Assembly: GCF_900105075.1 (NCBI RefSeq)
Contig: NZ_FNSK01000006.1
Coordinates: 124,001-188,000, forward strand
Origin: Rhodobacter sp. 24-YEA-8
GTDB lineage: Bacteria > Pseudomonadota > Alphaproteobacteria > Rhodobacterales > Rhodobacteraceae
Length of the DNA stretch: 64,000 nt
Reading direction: 5' to 3'
Shown here: piece after piece, positions 1 to 10,839 of the stretch
Numbering within the stretch: the stretch's first letter is position 1
Layout: each line of letters opens with the position of its first letter
Program-made: the position numbers and the translations under genes
Notes under the pieces: model-generated
Database searches by the model: none
The model's input: the letters and a program-made list of their open reading frames with translations, nothing else
What the model was told of the DNA's origin: nothing

Positions 1-169
1 CCGCAGCAGCGGTCTCATGCGCGAGACCGCCCTGTGCGGCGAAATCCGCCCGCGCCTCGGGGCGGATATCAAAGGCATGGGTTTCCAGCCCGGCGCGCAA
101 GAGCGACAAAGCCGCGCCACGCCCCATCGAGCCAAGACCGATCACGGCCACAGCACCCGTCCGGGTCAT
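1..169 (-). CDS. NAD-binding 3-hydroxyisobutyrate/threonate dehydrogenase-family protein, N-terminal part
   Basis: Only the first ~56 residues lie in the window. They begin a Rossmann fold with the motif VIGLGSMGRG near residue 8 and an acidic residue after the second strand (HAFDIRP), typical of the 6-phosphogluconate/3-hydroxyisobutyrate dehydrogenase superfamily and preferring NAD. I chose the ATG at 169 because a GGAG lies six bases upstream; ATGs at 172 and 181 are in frame. It starts 26 bases after the SDR gene stop and is the last visible gene of the operon that begins at 10742. Members of this family oxidise beta-hydroxy acids such as L-threonate or 3-hydroxyisobutyrate. The substrate cannot be told from this fragment. 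Confidence 0.8.
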   Translation of the reverse strand, partial: MTRTGAVAVIGLGSMGRGAALSLLRAGLETHAFDIRPEARADFAAQGGLAHETAAA

Positions 170-195
170 CATCTTCTCCATTAAAAGGCCCGGCC

Positions 196-960
196 TCAGC
201 CGAGCGGTCTGCCGCCATCCACGGCGATCACCGTGCCGGTCGAATAGGTCAGAAGCCCCGCCGCCGCGACCACGGCATCGGCGATATGCTCCGGCTGCGC
301 CAGATCGCCCAGCGGCGTGCGCGCGGCCTGTTCGTCGCGCCAGTCCTGGCTCAGTGATTTGACGAAATCGGTATCGACCAGCCCCGGCGCCACCGAAAGC
401 ACCCGGATCTTGGGCGCCAGCGCCCGCGCGAGCGACAGCGTCATATTGTCGACCGCTGCCTTTGACGCGCAATAGACGATATTCGACCCCATCCCCGTCC
501 GGGCCGCGATGGAGGAGATGTTGACGATCACTGCCTTGCCGCCCGCGCCCCGGTCGGACGCATCCAGCATCGGCCGCATGGCGCGGGTCGTGGCGATCAG
601 ACCGCGCACATTCACCGCGAGGATATCGTCGATGATCTGATCCTCCAGCGCGTCAAGATCGCCATGCGGCACGAAACGCGTGATGCCGGCGCAGTTCACC
701 AGAATATCCAGCCCGCCAAACGCCGCCCGGATCTCTGCCGCCGCCTCTGCCAGCGCGGCGCTGTCGGTGACCGGCGCGCGCAAAGGCAGATGCCCCTCGC
801 CCGGCATCGAAGCCGCCAGCGCCTCGGCCCCTGCGGCGGCGCTGTTATAGCCCAGTGCCACCCGCGCGCCCGAGGCCGCGAGACCGATGGCGATGGCGCG
901 CCCGAGGCCGCCGGTCGCGCCAGTAACAAAGGCGCGTTTGCCTGTAAGGTCGATCTTCAT
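196..960 (-). CDS. SDR-family NAD(P)-dependent oxidoreductase
   Basis: This 254-residue protein has the full classical SDR layout: the cofactor motif TGATGGLG near residue 14, the NCAG strand motif near 89, a catalytic Ser in the VNISSIA segment, and the YCASK active-site Tyr/Lys near 164. It also has the C-terminal TGTVIAVDGG typical of FabG-like SDRs. It oxidises or reduces a hydroxyl/keto group on a small soluble substrate. Its ATG overlaps the stop of the upstream dehydrogenase by 4 bases, so the two are translationally coupled. Substrate is unknown; neighbours suggest successive oxidations of a polyol or hydroxy acid. Confidence 0.9.
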   Translation of the reverse strand: MKIDLTGKRAFVTGATGGLGRAIAIGLAASGARVALGYNSAAAGAEALAASMPGEGHLPLRAPVTDSAALAEAAAEIRAAFGGLDILVNCAGITRFVPHGDLDALEDQIIDDILAVNVRGLIATTRAMRPMLDASDRGAGGKAVIVNISSIAARTGMGSNIVYCASKAAVDNMTLSLARALAPKIRVLSVAPGLVDTDFVKSLSQDWRDEQAARTPLGDLAQPEHIADAVVAAAGLLTYSTGTVIAVDGGRPLG

Positions 961-1898
961 TTCGCACCTTCCCGCGCCCTGAAAGCGGCGAGCCGCGTCA
1001 GGCGCCCGTCACGCCAGGCCCTGCGAGCCGCAAGCTCACCCTCCGGCAGCGCCGCACGGCGCTCGGCGGAAATGCGGGCGATAAGGTCGGCAGACCAGGG
1101 CTGCGGGTCGCGGCGCGATTCCGCTATGGAATGATAAAGCGGGCCAAGCCGCGCCGCATAATCCGCCACGCCCCCGGGCGCGTTGAGGTCGATGGTCTCG
1201 AACGGCCCCATGAAGGACCAGCGCAGGCCGAGCCCATGTGCCACGGTCGCATCAATATCCGCCGCCGTCGCATAGCCCGCGTCATAAAGCGCCCAGGCCT
1301 CGTTCAGCAGCGCACCTTGCAGACGGTTCAGCACAAAGCCCTCGATCTCGCGCGTCAGCGAGACGGGGACCTGGCCCACCGCCTCCATCAGCGCGCGGGT
1401 CGAGGTGACGGCATCCGCGTCGGTCCAGGGCGCCGGCACCAGTTCCACCACCGGCACCAGATGTGGCGGGTTAACCGGATGCGAGATCAGGAAGCGATTG
1501 CGGTTCGCACAGTCTTCGGTGAAAGCCGAGGCCGGAATTCCGGAAGACGACGATCCGACCACCGCACCCGGTTTCAGCAGCGGGCCGATCTGACGGCAGA
1601 CCCCTGTCTTCACATCCACCCGCTCAAAGACCGATTCCTGGATATAATCGGCGGGGCTGACGGCTTGCGACAGACTTTCCACCACGCTGATCTTCGCCAG
1701 CGCGGCGCCTGCATCATCGGCCAGCCCAACCTCAGCCAGCTCGCTCAGCGCGGTCTGCGCCCAGGGGATCACCTTCGCACGCACTTCGGGCGACGGATCA
1801 AACACCAGCACCTGATGCCCGGCGCGGGCGAAGACCACCGCCCAGCCGGAGCCGACCAGCCCGGCCCCGACAATCCCAATTACAGCTTTTCCTGACAT
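957..1898 (-). CDS. 3-hydroxyacyl-CoA dehydrogenase-family protein (L-carnitine/L-gulonate dehydrogenase-like)
   Basis: The 313-residue protein opens with the NAD motif GIVGAGLVGSGW (residues 8-19) followed by an acidic residue in VLVFDPS. It has a conserved ISHPVNPP segment near residue 139, as in lambda-crystallin, L-gulonate 3-dehydrogenase and L-carnitine dehydrogenase. It is single-domain length and not fused to a hydratase, so it probably acts on a free hydroxy acid rather than in fatty-acid oxidation. The start overlaps the previous stop by one base, and its own stop overlaps the SDR start. The exact substrate is not readable from sequence. Confidence 0.85.
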   Translation of the reverse strand: MSGKAVIGIVGAGLVGSGWAVVFARAGHQVLVFDPSPEVRAKVIPWAQTALSELAEVGLADDAGAALAKISVVESLSQAVSPADYIQESVFERVDVKTGVCRQIGPLLKPGAVVGSSSSGIPASAFTEDCANRNRFLISHPVNPPHLVPVVELVPAPWTDADAVTSTRALMEAVGQVPVSLTREIEGFVLNRLQGALLNEAWALYDAGYATAADIDATVAHGLGLRWSFMGPFETIDLNAPGGVADYAARLGPLYHSIAESRRDPQPWSADLIARISAERRAALPEGELAARRAWRDGRLTRLAAFRAREGAK

Positions 1899-2785
1899 TA
1901 TGCGACTTTCGAGGCCTCACCATCGGCGAGGCAGATTTCCGAGATGCGCAGCCCGTCTTTGGTGATGCGCGAGGGGAAAGTATCGCGCAGCCGCTCCTCA
2001 TGGACCGGGATCACACGATGAGCGTCATAGCCGGCCTGCTTCATCATCTCTTCCGTCGCCAGCACCAGATTGGTCTGACTGCCGACGGCGAGACCAACCG
2101 GCACATAGATCTCGCCTGCATCGACGGCAGCACCCGGGCCTTTCACGTTTTCAAAGACATAGACCAGATCGCCGGCCAGCACCCAGGGGTCTGCCGACTG
2201 TGTCTGACCGTCATTCCGGACCGTGACCCACATCGAGCCATAGGTGTGGCTGTCTTCGGCCAGATGCAGATCGATCCCCGGCAGAACATTCTCGACGGCG
2301 CCATTGACGGTGATCAGCCGGCGGTCGCGTGCCAGCTCCACCCCACGTACGATATCGCCGGGATCGACCGCGACCATCATCCAGCGCATCCGCTCGGGCA
2401 GCGACATCGCCCAGACCCATTTCGCGATCTCGCGCTCCTGGATGTAGAATTTGGCGTTGGGAAAGTCTTCGACATTGCCGAAATGGTCGAAATGCGCATG
2501 GGTGATGAAGACGGTATCGACGTCTTCCGGCGTCAGCCCGATCCCGGCAAGAACCTCACGCGGGCTGCGCCAGTTCTCGACCTTGAAGCGGTCGCCCAGC
2601 GTCTTGCCGTAAGCCTTGTCATTATAGCCGACATCGACCATGGCGACGTGATCCTTGCCCTTGATCACGACATAGCAATAGGGAAGCTTCACATAGCCCT
2701 GGTTATGGGCGCCATAGAGCACGCCGCTCTTGTGATAGTCTTTCACGAACGAATATTCGCAAACCCAGATCGAATAATCGGACAT
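1898..2785 (-). CDS. Metallo-beta-lactamase-fold hydrolase of the AHL-lactonase-like group
   Basis: About 295 residues. The zinc motif THAHFDHFG (HxHxDH) is clear in the middle of the protein, with further ligands in EDSHTYGS, VLAGDLVYV and VIPVHEE. Relatives open lactone rings or hydrolyse esters. I chose MSDYSIWV at 2785 because AGGGAGGAA stands just upstream. A longer in-frame start at 2851 would run back into the neighbouring coding region and lacks such a site. In this sugar-type operon a lactonase that opens a lactone made by a dehydrogenase is more plausible than quorum quenching, but that is inference. Confidence 0.85.
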   Translation of the reverse strand: MSDYSIWVCEYSFVKDYHKSGVLYGAHNQGYVKLPYCYVVIKGKDHVAMVDVGYNDKAYGKTLGDRFKVENWRSPREVLAGIGLTPEDVDTVFITHAHFDHFGNVEDFPNAKFYIQEREIAKWVWAMSLPERMRWMMVAVDPGDIVRGVELARDRRLITVNGAVENVLPGIDLHLAEDSHTYGSMWVTVRNDGQTQSADPWVLAGDLVYVFENVKGPGAAVDAGEIYVPVGLAVGSQTNLVLATEEMMKQAGYDAHRVIPVHEERLRDTFPSRITKDGLRISEICLADGEASKVA

Positions 2786-2810
2786 CATTTCCTCCCTGAA
2801 CTGTCCCGGA

Positions 2811-3389
2811 TCAATGCCCGCCGCAGGCGCAGCAGGCATGGCTGAAATCAATCATCTGCAGTCCGGCGCGCGTCTCGGCGCAGGTTTCCAACACGGCATA
2901 TGCGCGGCGGATCTGCGCATTGAGCGCGTCGAAAGTGGCGTCCGCCCCCGGCGCATCCGCCCGCCAGGCAACCAGTCCGTCAAGGATTGCGCGGCAGAGT
3001 CCGGCGCTGGCAGAAAGCCGGTCGCGATGAGGGGCAAGCGGGCCGGGGGCGGCAAGCGCGGCAATCTGCGCGGCAATCTCCGCTTCGCGCTCGCGGCAGG
3101 CTTTCACCTCGGGCAGACCGGCGTGATCGGGGCGCGAAGTGAGCCGCGCGAGGATCAGAAGTCCGGCCAGCTGCCCGACCAGCCGACGCAGATCGTTGAA
3201 AACGGCGCGGGCCGCGACGCCGTAGCGCCCGGCAGCGTCGGAGGCGAGCGCCCGCGCTATTTCGCCCTCGTCAGGCAGGATCTCAGTGGGCGGCGGCTGC
3301 ATCGGGGCGGTGCAATCGGGGCGGTGCAGCACCGCGAGCCGCTCAAACAGCGCGGCACCCTGCGGGCGGGGGATAGGATGGCCGCTCAT
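2811..3389 (-). CDS. Uncharacterised protein with a Cys-rich C-terminal tail
   Basis: I do not recognise this 192-residue protein. It is mostly Ala/Arg/Leu-rich and predicted helical, without signal peptide or obvious membrane segment. It ends in the motif HACCACGGH, whose three Cys and two His could bind a metal or redox centre. Its ATG overlaps the LacI-family stop by 4 bases, and the metallo-hydrolase starts 25 bases after its own stop, so it is firmly inside the operon. It might be an accessory or metal-handling protein for a neighbour. No function is assigned. Confidence 0.7.
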   Translation of the reverse strand: MSGHPIPRPQGAALFERLAVLHRPDCTAPMQPPPTEILPDEGEIARALASDAAGRYGVAARAVFNDLRRLVGQLAGLLILARLTSRPDHAGLPEVKACREREAEIAAQIAALAAPGPLAPHRDRLSASAGLCRAILDGLVAWRADAPGADATFDALNAQIRRAYAVLETCAETRAGLQMIDFSHACCACGGH

Positions 3390-4426
3390 TCTTGTCTCCC
3401 CGCGGTGGTGCCACGTTCGATCAGCGGTTTCGGGGCGATGCGGTGCAATTCGACCGGCGTCGCCGGATCAGCCGCCAGCCGCGCCGCCAGATCGACGGTG
3501 ACCGCCAGCATCTGGTCAATCGGCTGCGGGATCGTTGTCAGCGAATGCGATGGCCAGGAGGCCATGGCGATATCATCGAAACCGACCACCGAAATATCAA
3601 GCGGGGCCCCGATCCCCAGCCGCGCCCGCACGCCTTCGACAAAGCCGATGGCGACGATATCATTGGCGCAGAATACGCCATCCGGGCGCTCCGACAGCGC
3701 GGCGAAGGCCTCAGCGCCCGAGAACCCGGCCTCATAGCTGAAATTCCCGACCTCGACCTTTTGCGGCTCGGCCAGGCCGCGCTCCAGCGCGCGGTCTCGA
3801 AAACCCTGCCAGCGTTCGATATTGGTCGAGGCATCGGGGAAGGCCGCGACATAGCACAGCCGCTGGTGCCCCTTGTCGATCAGGTGATCGGCGGCCATGC
3901 GGGCGCCGGTGATATTGTCACAGGTGACACCATGTCCGGCCGGGTCCGAGGACAAACGGTTAAAAAAGATACAGGCGGTGCCGGCGGCGGTGCATTCCTG
4001 CACCGCGCGCGACGACATGGTGGCCGCGAGGATGATGATCAGATCAGGCTGATAGGTCAGCGCCTGTTCCACTGCCTCGTCGATCCGCTCGGGCGCCTCG
4101 GCGGAGACCAGCATGACATTCATGCCGATCTCCTGCAGCGCTGTGGTCAGCCGGGTCATCACCTCCGGATAGAAGGGGTTGGTGATGCCCGCGACCACAA
4201 GGCCGACGATCCGCGTCCGCCTTGTGATCATGGACCGTGCGAAAGGGTTGGGCCGGTAGCCCATCTCTTCCGCGGCTTCCAGAACCTGGCGGCGGGTTTC
4301 CGGGGCAACGATGGCATCGGGATAGAAGGCGCGTGAGACGGTCGAAACCGACATCCCGAGTGAACGGGCAAGATCCTTGACCGTCACCCGCTTGCGCGAA
4401 CCACCCTTAATGCTGTCGTCACTCAT
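3386..4426 (-). CDS. LacI-family transcriptional regulator of the sugar-type operon
   Basis: This 346-residue protein has the LacI N-terminal helix-turn-helix (VTVKDLARSLGMSVSTVSRA, from about residue 14) with the hinge helix NPFARSMITRR. A periplasmic-binding-protein-like effector domain follows, including FCANDIVAIGF and VVGFDDIAMA. A strong GGAGGAAGG precedes the ATG. It lies inside the operon it probably controls, 17 bases after the histidinol-dehydrogenase-like gene. The likely operator is the perfect inverted repeat at 10783-10811. The effector is probably the transported compound or its catabolite. Confidence 0.93.
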   Translation of the reverse strand: MSDDSIKGGSRKRVTVKDLARSLGMSVSTVSRAFYPDAIVAPETRRQVLEAAEEMGYRPNPFARSMITRRTRIVGLVVAGITNPFYPEVMTRLTTALQEIGMNVMLVSAEAPERIDEAVEQALTYQPDLIIILAATMSSRAVQECTAAGTACIFFNRLSSDPAGHGVTCDNITGARMAADHLIDKGHQRLCYVAAFPDASTNIERWQGFRDRALERGLAEPQKVEVGNFSYEAGFSGAEAFAALSERPDGVFCANDIVAIGFVEGVRARLGIGAPLDISVVGFDDIAMASWPSHSLTTIPQPIDQMLAVTVDLAARLAADPATPVELHRIAPKPLIERGTTAGRQE

Positions 4427-4443
4427 AACCCTTCCTCCGGTCT

Positions 4444-5730
4444 TCAGGCTGCGTTTGAACCGCCATAGCGGCGAACGCGGATATTCGCCTGTTCTGCATG
4501 GCCCGCAAAGCCCTCAAGCATGCAAAGCCGCGAGGCATATTCACCGACCATCGCCGAAGCGGCGTCGGTGGTGACGCGCTGATAGGTGCAGGTCTTGATG
4601 AACTTGCCGACCCACAGCCCGCCGGTATAGCGCGCAGCCTTTTTGGTTGGCAGCGTGTGATTGGTGCCGATCACCTTGTCACCATAAGCAACATTGGTGC
4701 GCGGGCCAAGGAAGAGTGCGCCAAAATTCTGCATGTTTTTCAGGAAGTAATCCGGATCGCGGGTCATGACCTGGACATGCTCATAGGCCAGATCATCGGC
4801 GACTTTCAGCATCTCTTCTTCACTGTCGCACAGGATCACCTGGCCGTAAGCCTCCCAGGCCTTGCGGGCGATATCGGCGGTCGGGAGCACGCCAAGCTGG
4901 CGCTCGATCTCGGCCAGGGTGTCATTGGCAAGCTTTTCCGAGGTGGTGATCAGCGCCGCCGGGCTGGTCGGGCCATGTTCGGCCTGGCCCAGAAGGTCGG
5001 TCGCACAGATCTCGCCATCAACGGTGTCATCGGCGATCACCAGCGTCTCAGTCGGGCCGGCGAAGAGGTCGATGCCGACGCGGCCGAAAAGCTGACGCTT
5101 TGCTTCGGCGACAAAGGCATTTCCGGGGCCGACCAGCATATCGACTGGCGCGATGCTCTCGGTGCCAATCGCCATGGCGCCAATGGCCTGAACGCCGCCG
5201 AGGCAATAGATCTCATCGGCGCCGGCGAAATGCATCGCCGCGACGATGGCCGGATGCGGTTTGCCATGGAAGGGCGGCGCGCAGGCGATCACCCGCTTCA
5301 CGCCGGCAACCTTGGCCGTCAGAACCGACATATGTGCCGAGGCGACCATCGGGTATTTACCACCCGGCACATAGCAGCCCACGGCTTCGACCGGCACATT
5401 GCGATGGCCAAGGAAGACGCCCGGCAGAGTTTCGACCTCCAGATCCTTCAGGCAATCGCGCTGCGCCTTTGCGAAGTTGCGGACTTGGGTCTGCGCGAAA
5501 TGGATATCCTCCAGATCGCGGGGCGAAACTTCCGAAATCGCCTGCTGGATTTCAGCGTCTGAGAGGCGGAAGCTTGCCGGCGCATAGCCGTCAAATTTGC
5601 CTGCCAGCTCGCGCACGGCGGCATCACCGCGCGCCTCGATATCGGCAAGGATCGTCTCGACGGTTTCCTTAACGACGGCATCATTCGCCGAGATCGCTTC
5701 GGCCGTCTGTCCCTGCTTGAGGTATCTCAT
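4444..5730 (-). CDS. Histidinol dehydrogenase-family NAD-dependent dehydrogenase (catabolic paralogue)
   Basis: At 428 residues this is full length for the HisD family. It has the signature [12 protein letters not shown], the [12 protein letters not shown] stretch, [14 protein letters not shown], the AEHGPTSPA metal/substrate region and the late YEHVQVM and GTNHTLPT motifs. It carries TGGLWVGKF in place of biosynthetic HisD sequence, as in paralogues acting on other alcohols, for example the sulfopropanediol dehydrogenase HpsN. No other histidine gene is nearby and the flanks are a sugar ABC importer and a LacI gene. I therefore infer double oxidation of an alcohol to an acid in catabolism. 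Which alcohol is unknown. Confidence 0.85.
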   Translation of the reverse strand: MRYLKQGQTAEAISANDAVVKETVETILADIEARGDAAVRELAGKFDGYAPASFRLSDAEIQQAISEVSPRDLEDIHFAQTQVRNFAKAQRDCLKDLEVETLPGVFLGHRNVPVEAVGCYVPGGKYPMVASAHMSVLTAKVAGVKRVIACAPPFHGKPHPAIVAAMHFAGADEIYCLGGVQAIGAMAIGTESIAPVDMLVGPGNAFVAEAKRQLFGRVGIDLFAGPTETLVIADDTVDGEICATDLLGQAEHGPTSPAALITTSEKLANDTLAEIERQLGVLPTADIARKAWEAYGQVILCDSEEEMLKVADDLAYEHVQVMTRDPDYFLKNMQNFGALFLGPRTNVAYGDKVIGTNHTLPTKKAARYTGGLWVGKFIKTCTYQRVTTDAASAMVGEYASRLCMLEGFAGHAEQANIRVRRYGGSNAA

Positions 5731-5773
5731 GATGGTGGTCCGGTTCCTGTGTGGTGGCCAGTCGGGAAAGGCA

Positions 5774-5802
5774 CGCGCGGGGACGGGAGCGGTCCCCGCG
5801 CG
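5774..5802 (-). terminator. GC-rich intercistronic hairpin after the solute-binding protein gene
   Basis: CGCGCGGGGAC pairs perfectly with its complement at 5792-5802 across a 7-base loop, an 11-bp stem. It lies between the binding-protein stop and the dehydrogenase start and has no U-run. It is more likely an mRNA-stabilising or attenuating hairpin than a full terminator. Such hairpins commonly let the binding protein be made in excess. Confidence 0.6.
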
Positions 5803-5840
5803 CAGGGGTTGCGGGCCGGGTTCAGCCGGCCCGACAAGGA

Positions 5841-7055
5841 TCAGGGCTGAACGGTCGGCTCGACTTTGGTCAGCTTGTAGAGATCAGCGGGCGGCTCGCA
5901 GTCCTGGCAGTTGATGCCCGGCTCGTTGGCGCCTGCCGGCACATCTGCGGGCAGTGCCTGGATGGTTGCGCCCTCAACCGGGGTGCCGTTCAGCGCCGAG
6001 TCGATGGAAAGCTCGGGCAGCAGCACCGGGTCCAGCACCTGGGTGACGAAGGAAGACGGCACGCGGTCGGCCGGGAAAGCATTGCAGCCATTCTCGAATT
6101 TCTCGCCTTCACAGATCTTCACATCGGCAGCCGGCACCCAGGGCAGCGGGAATTCGATATTCATCGGCTCCAGCTCGCGCTTGCCTTCAAGGATCTCCAT
6201 CATCAGTTTGAACGCATAGCCCGATTGCGCCGGTGGCGAGCCAGCCGAGACACCTTTGAGGCCCTTGGCCTGCATGTCGGGATCTGCCAGCGCGAGGCGG
6301 AAGCCATTCGAGTTTTCACCGGTCATCGCGACAAGACGGTCGCCTGCATCAAGCAGCGCCTGGATGGCACCGAATTCACCGGCCTGGGCCCAGATGCCGT
6401 CGACATCCGGATGCGCGGCCAGCGCTTTGGCCGTTTCCTGCTGCGTGGTGCGGTCGTCCCAGTAGGAATAGTATTCCGCCACAACTTCGATGCCGGGATA
6501 CTGGTTGAAGACATGCATTGCGCCATCGGTATGGCGCTTGTCGACCGAATTGCCAGGCACGCCGCGCGACAGGAAGATCTTGCCCTTGCCGCCCAGTTCG
6601 TTGACCAGCGCCTGAGCCGAGTTCTCACCAAAGCCCGAGGTGATATAGCTGACATTGTAAGCGCAGGGCTCGGTGACGGTGGCGTCATAGGTGAAGAACA
6701 GGACCCCCTCATCGCAACCGCGTTTGATGGTGCGGTTCAGCGCGGTCGAGGAGATCGGGAATGTGATGATCCCATCGGCACCATCCTCGATCATGCTCTC
6801 ATAGGCCGAGATCTGCGCCTGGGGATCGGTGCCCGAGATCACTTCGATCAGCTCGACCGTCTCGTTATAGGGCGCTGTTGCTGCAAGGGCCTTAACGATA
6901 TTCGCCGCCTCCGACTGCCAGGAGTTGCCGGAATAGGAGAGTGAAAGATAGATCTTGTATTTCTTGCCCTCTGCCGCAGCCGGATCAGCGGCAAGTACAC
7001 CTGCAGTGGCCAGAGCCAGCGCCGAAAGCGAGAGTTTCGCGAATGTGGTGGTCAT
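5841..7055 (-). CDS. Periplasmic sugar-type substrate-binding protein of a CUT2 ABC transporter
   Basis: A 404-residue protein with a Sec signal peptide ([20 protein letters not shown], cleavage near AAA-EG at about residue 29). The mature part is a type-I periplasmic-binding fold of the ribose/rhizopine family: [19 protein letters not shown] at the start, DGIITFPIS, and a long C-terminal extension with four Cys. GGAGGAG lies upstream of the ATG. It follows the two permease genes and is separated from the next gene by a stable hairpin. Its ligand defines the pathway but cannot be read from sequence. Confidence 0.92.
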   Translation of the reverse strand: MTTTFAKLSLSALALATAGVLAADPAAAEGKKYKIYLSLSYSGNSWQSEAANIVKALAATAPYNETVELIEVISGTDPQAQISAYESMIEDGADGIITFPISSTALNRTIKRGCDEGVLFFTYDATVTEPCAYNVSYITSGFGENSAQALVNELGGKGKIFLSRGVPGNSVDKRHTDGAMHVFNQYPGIEVVAEYYSYWDDRTTQQETAKALAAHPDVDGIWAQAGEFGAIQALLDAGDRLVAMTGENSNGFRLALADPDMQAKGLKGVSAGSPPAQSGYAFKLMMEILEGKRELEPMNIEFPLPWVPAADVKICEGEKFENGCNAFPADRVPSSFVTQVLDPVLLPELSIDSALNGTPVEGATIQALPADVPAGANEPGINCQDCEPPADLYKLTKVEPTVQP

Positions 7056-7133
7056 GGTTTCGTTTCTCCTCCTGAAAATCTGTTGGTCTCTGCATCCGGC
7101 GCCCGCTCAGGCAGGCGCCGCCCTCCCCTGACC

Positions 7134-8171
7134 TCAGCCCTTGCGGACCAGGGCACGGATCTTCTCGAACACCTCGTCGCGCAGCAGCAGCAATGCGACG
7201 AGGATGATGGCGCCTTCGATGATCGTGCGAAGGCCGAATTGCAGCCCGATCGCCGAGATGATGGTGCCGAGCGTCGTCAGCAGGATCGCGCCGCCGACGG
7301 TGCCGAGGAATGAGCCCGAGCCGCCAAGGATCGACGAGCCGCCGATCACCACCGCCGCAATCGAGGGCAGCATGTAATTGTCACCCATCCGCAGCGTGGC
7401 GCCGTTCGAATAGCCGGCCAACATCATGCCGGTGAAACCGGCGCAGGCGGCGCTGATCACATAGGGCGCTACCTGTGCGGTCAGCATCGGGATGCCGGCG
7501 ATACGCGCAGCCTCGGGATTGGTGCCAAGCGCGTAGAGATAGCGGCCGAGCGTGGAACGCGACTGCACCAGCCAGCCGAACGCCACGAAGAGGATCAGGA
7601 ACACCACCGGCAGCGGCACGCCGGCAAGCTGCGATTTCATCAGCCAGGTCAGCGCTTCGGGCGAGGCCCCGCGCGGCGTCCCTTTGGTCATGCCAAGTGC
7701 GACCGATGCCACGATGATCGAGGTGGCCATGGTCATGATGAAGGGCGGCACTTTCAGCCAGACGACGCCGATGGCGGTGGCAAGCCCCACTCCGGCGCAG
7801 ATCACCACGACAAGCGGCAGAAGATACCAGGCACCGGGATTTCCCGCTCCCACGAGACTGGTCGCCAGCACCCCGCCAAGGGTGATCAGCGCCGGCAGTG
7901 ACAGGTCAAGCCCGCCGGTCAGGATCACCAGCCCCTGGCCGAACGAAAGAACCACGAGGAAGGAGGCCAGCACCATCACGGTCTGCACCTGCGCCCAGGA
8001 GCCGAGATTGGGGCTGATGAAGCGCGAGCCAAGCAGCATGAGGATGCAGATCGCAAAGACCACGAGCGTCGAGATCGTCTCGCGCGAGATCCTGGCCGCG
8101 CCACGCCGGTCGGGGGCGGCTGCGTAACTTGCGGATTTTTCGGCTGAAGTGGAAGTACTCATCTGTTTCAT
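7134..8171 (-). CDS. CUT2-type sugar ABC transporter permease (RbsC family)
   Basis: About 345 residues with roughly nine to ten hydrophobic segments and the RbsC-family signatures GLVILTGGLDLSLPALITLG and GGSSILGGSGSFLGTVGGA. A start at 8171 (MKQMSTST) or 8162 avoids a longer in-frame version that would extend into the upstream permease gene. It pairs with the permease just upstream to form the membrane pore of one importer. The next gene is the binding protein. Confidence 0.92.
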   Translation of the reverse strand: MKQMSTSTSAEKSASYAAAPDRRGAARISRETISTLVVFAICILMLLGSRFISPNLGSWAQVQTVMVLASFLVVLSFGQGLVILTGGLDLSLPALITLGGVLATSLVGAGNPGAWYLLPLVVVICAGVGLATAIGVVWLKVPPFIMTMATSIIVASVALGMTKGTPRGASPEALTWLMKSQLAGVPLPVVFLILFVAFGWLVQSRSTLGRYLYALGTNPEAARIAGIPMLTAQVAPYVISAACAGFTGMMLAGYSNGATLRMGDNYMLPSIAAVVIGGSSILGGSGSFLGTVGGAILLTTLGTIISAIGLQFGLRTIIEGAIILVALLLLRDEVFEKIRALVRKG

Positions 8172-8172
8172 C

Positions 8173-9170
8173 TCAGCGCTTCCCAATGCCTGTGCCGCGC
8201 CCGATCCCCGCCAGCACACCGCTGAAGACCACCGCGAGGATCAGCACCGCGCCCTGGAAAATCCCGGTATAGAAAGAGGCGACGCCGCTGGAGAACAGCA
8301 CCTTTTGCAACAGCATCAGGGTGCCCGCCCCCATGACCGAGGCGAAAAGCCCGCCCTTGCCGCCCGTGAAAGCGGTGCCGCCAAGCGCCACGGCGGCAAA
8401 AGCCAGCATCAGCAATGGCGTCCCGGCATTGGGGTTGCCGGTCGCGGTCTGCGCCGAGAGCATATAGCCCGCCAGCCCGTAAAGCATTCCGGCGCCGACA
8501 AAGGTCAGGAAGCGCACCCGCGCCACCGGCACGCCGGAAAGCCGCGCTGCCTGCTCATCCTCGCCAATGGCGTAAAGCGCGACACCCCAGTCGGTGCGGC
8601 GGGCGAGGCTCCATACGAGGATCACCGCCAGCACGACCAGCCCCGAAACCGGCACCACACCCCAGAGCCGGTCGGTCAGCTCATAGCTCACCCAGTCGGC
8701 CACCTGGCCGCCGGGCGCATCAAGGATCACCAGTGCAATGCCCTGGCAGATGATCATCGTCGCCAAAGTCGCCGCGATGGCCTGGAGCCGCAGCCCCGCC
8801 ACCAGCCAGCCATTGACCGCGCCAACCACCGCACCGATGCCGAGACAGATCCCCAGCGAGGCCAGTGCCCCTCCTGGACCCTGCAGGGGATAGACCGCCA
8901 TCACCACATTGGTGAGCGAGACCACCCCGGCGAGCGAAAGGTCAAAGCCCCGCGACAATACCACCAGGGTCTGGCCTGCGGCGGCAAGCGCCAGCGGCAC
9001 CGAATTGTTCACCAGATTGCCAAAGGCTCCCAGAGACCAGGCACGCGGCTGCTGCCAGACATTGATCGCGTAAAGGATCACATAGATCAGCACGATCAGC
9101 ACCGCGCCCTCGGTCAGAAGGCTTTTGAGCACCGGCTTTCGTTTCATTTGTCTCTGTTCAGTCGCGGAAC

Positions 9171-9174
<4 letters not shown>
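8173..9174 (-). CDS. CUT2-type sugar ABC transporter permease (RbsC family), second subunit
   Basis: The 333-residue integral membrane protein carries the same family signatures, LVVLSRGFDLSLAGVVSLTN and GGTAFTGGKGGLFASVMGAG, with about nine membrane segments. Its ATG overlaps the ATPase stop by 4 bases. Two different permease genes rather than one point to a heterodimeric pore, as in several CUT2 systems. Confidence 0.92.
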
Positions 9175-10742
<1,568 letters not shown>

Positions 10743-10782
10743 AGATCTCCTCCCTCGCCCCGGAAAAGTTTGCGTCAAACTA

Positions 10783-10811
10783 ATGCAAACGTTCTCTGGG
10801 AACGTTTGCAT
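10783..10811. promoter_or_regulatory. Probable LacI-family operator, perfect 12-bp inverted repeat
   Basis: ATGCAAACGTTC (10783-10794) is repeated in inverted form as GAACGTTTGCAT (10800-10811) around a 5-base centre. Each arm contains TGCAAACG, the half-site of the LacI-family consensus, so this may be two interlocked imperfect operators or one long one. A smaller dyad GTTTG-CGT-CAAAC lies at 10768-10780. It covers the region just downstream of the -10 box, ideal for blocking transcription. Confidence 0.8.
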
Positions 10812-10839
10812 ATAAGAATGATTCCTTTCTTCGGGTCAA
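10810..10839 (-). promoter_or_regulatory. Sigma-70-type promoter of the CUT2 sugar operon
   Basis: Read on the minus strand, TTGACC (10834-10839) and TTATAT (10810-10815) are separated by 18 bases. The inverted repeat begins within the -10 box and extends over the expected transcription start, consistent with repression by the operon's LacI protein. Confidence 0.7.

Noticed and set aside
1898..2785. Quorum-quenching AHL lactonase
   Set aside because: The fold matches, but the position inside a sugar-type catabolic operon gives no support for a quorum-quenching role, so only the fold-level name is kept.
4444..5730. Biosynthetic histidinol dehydrogenase (hisD)
   Set aside because: No histidine-biosynthesis neighbours, and the C-terminal motif differs from biosynthetic HisD.
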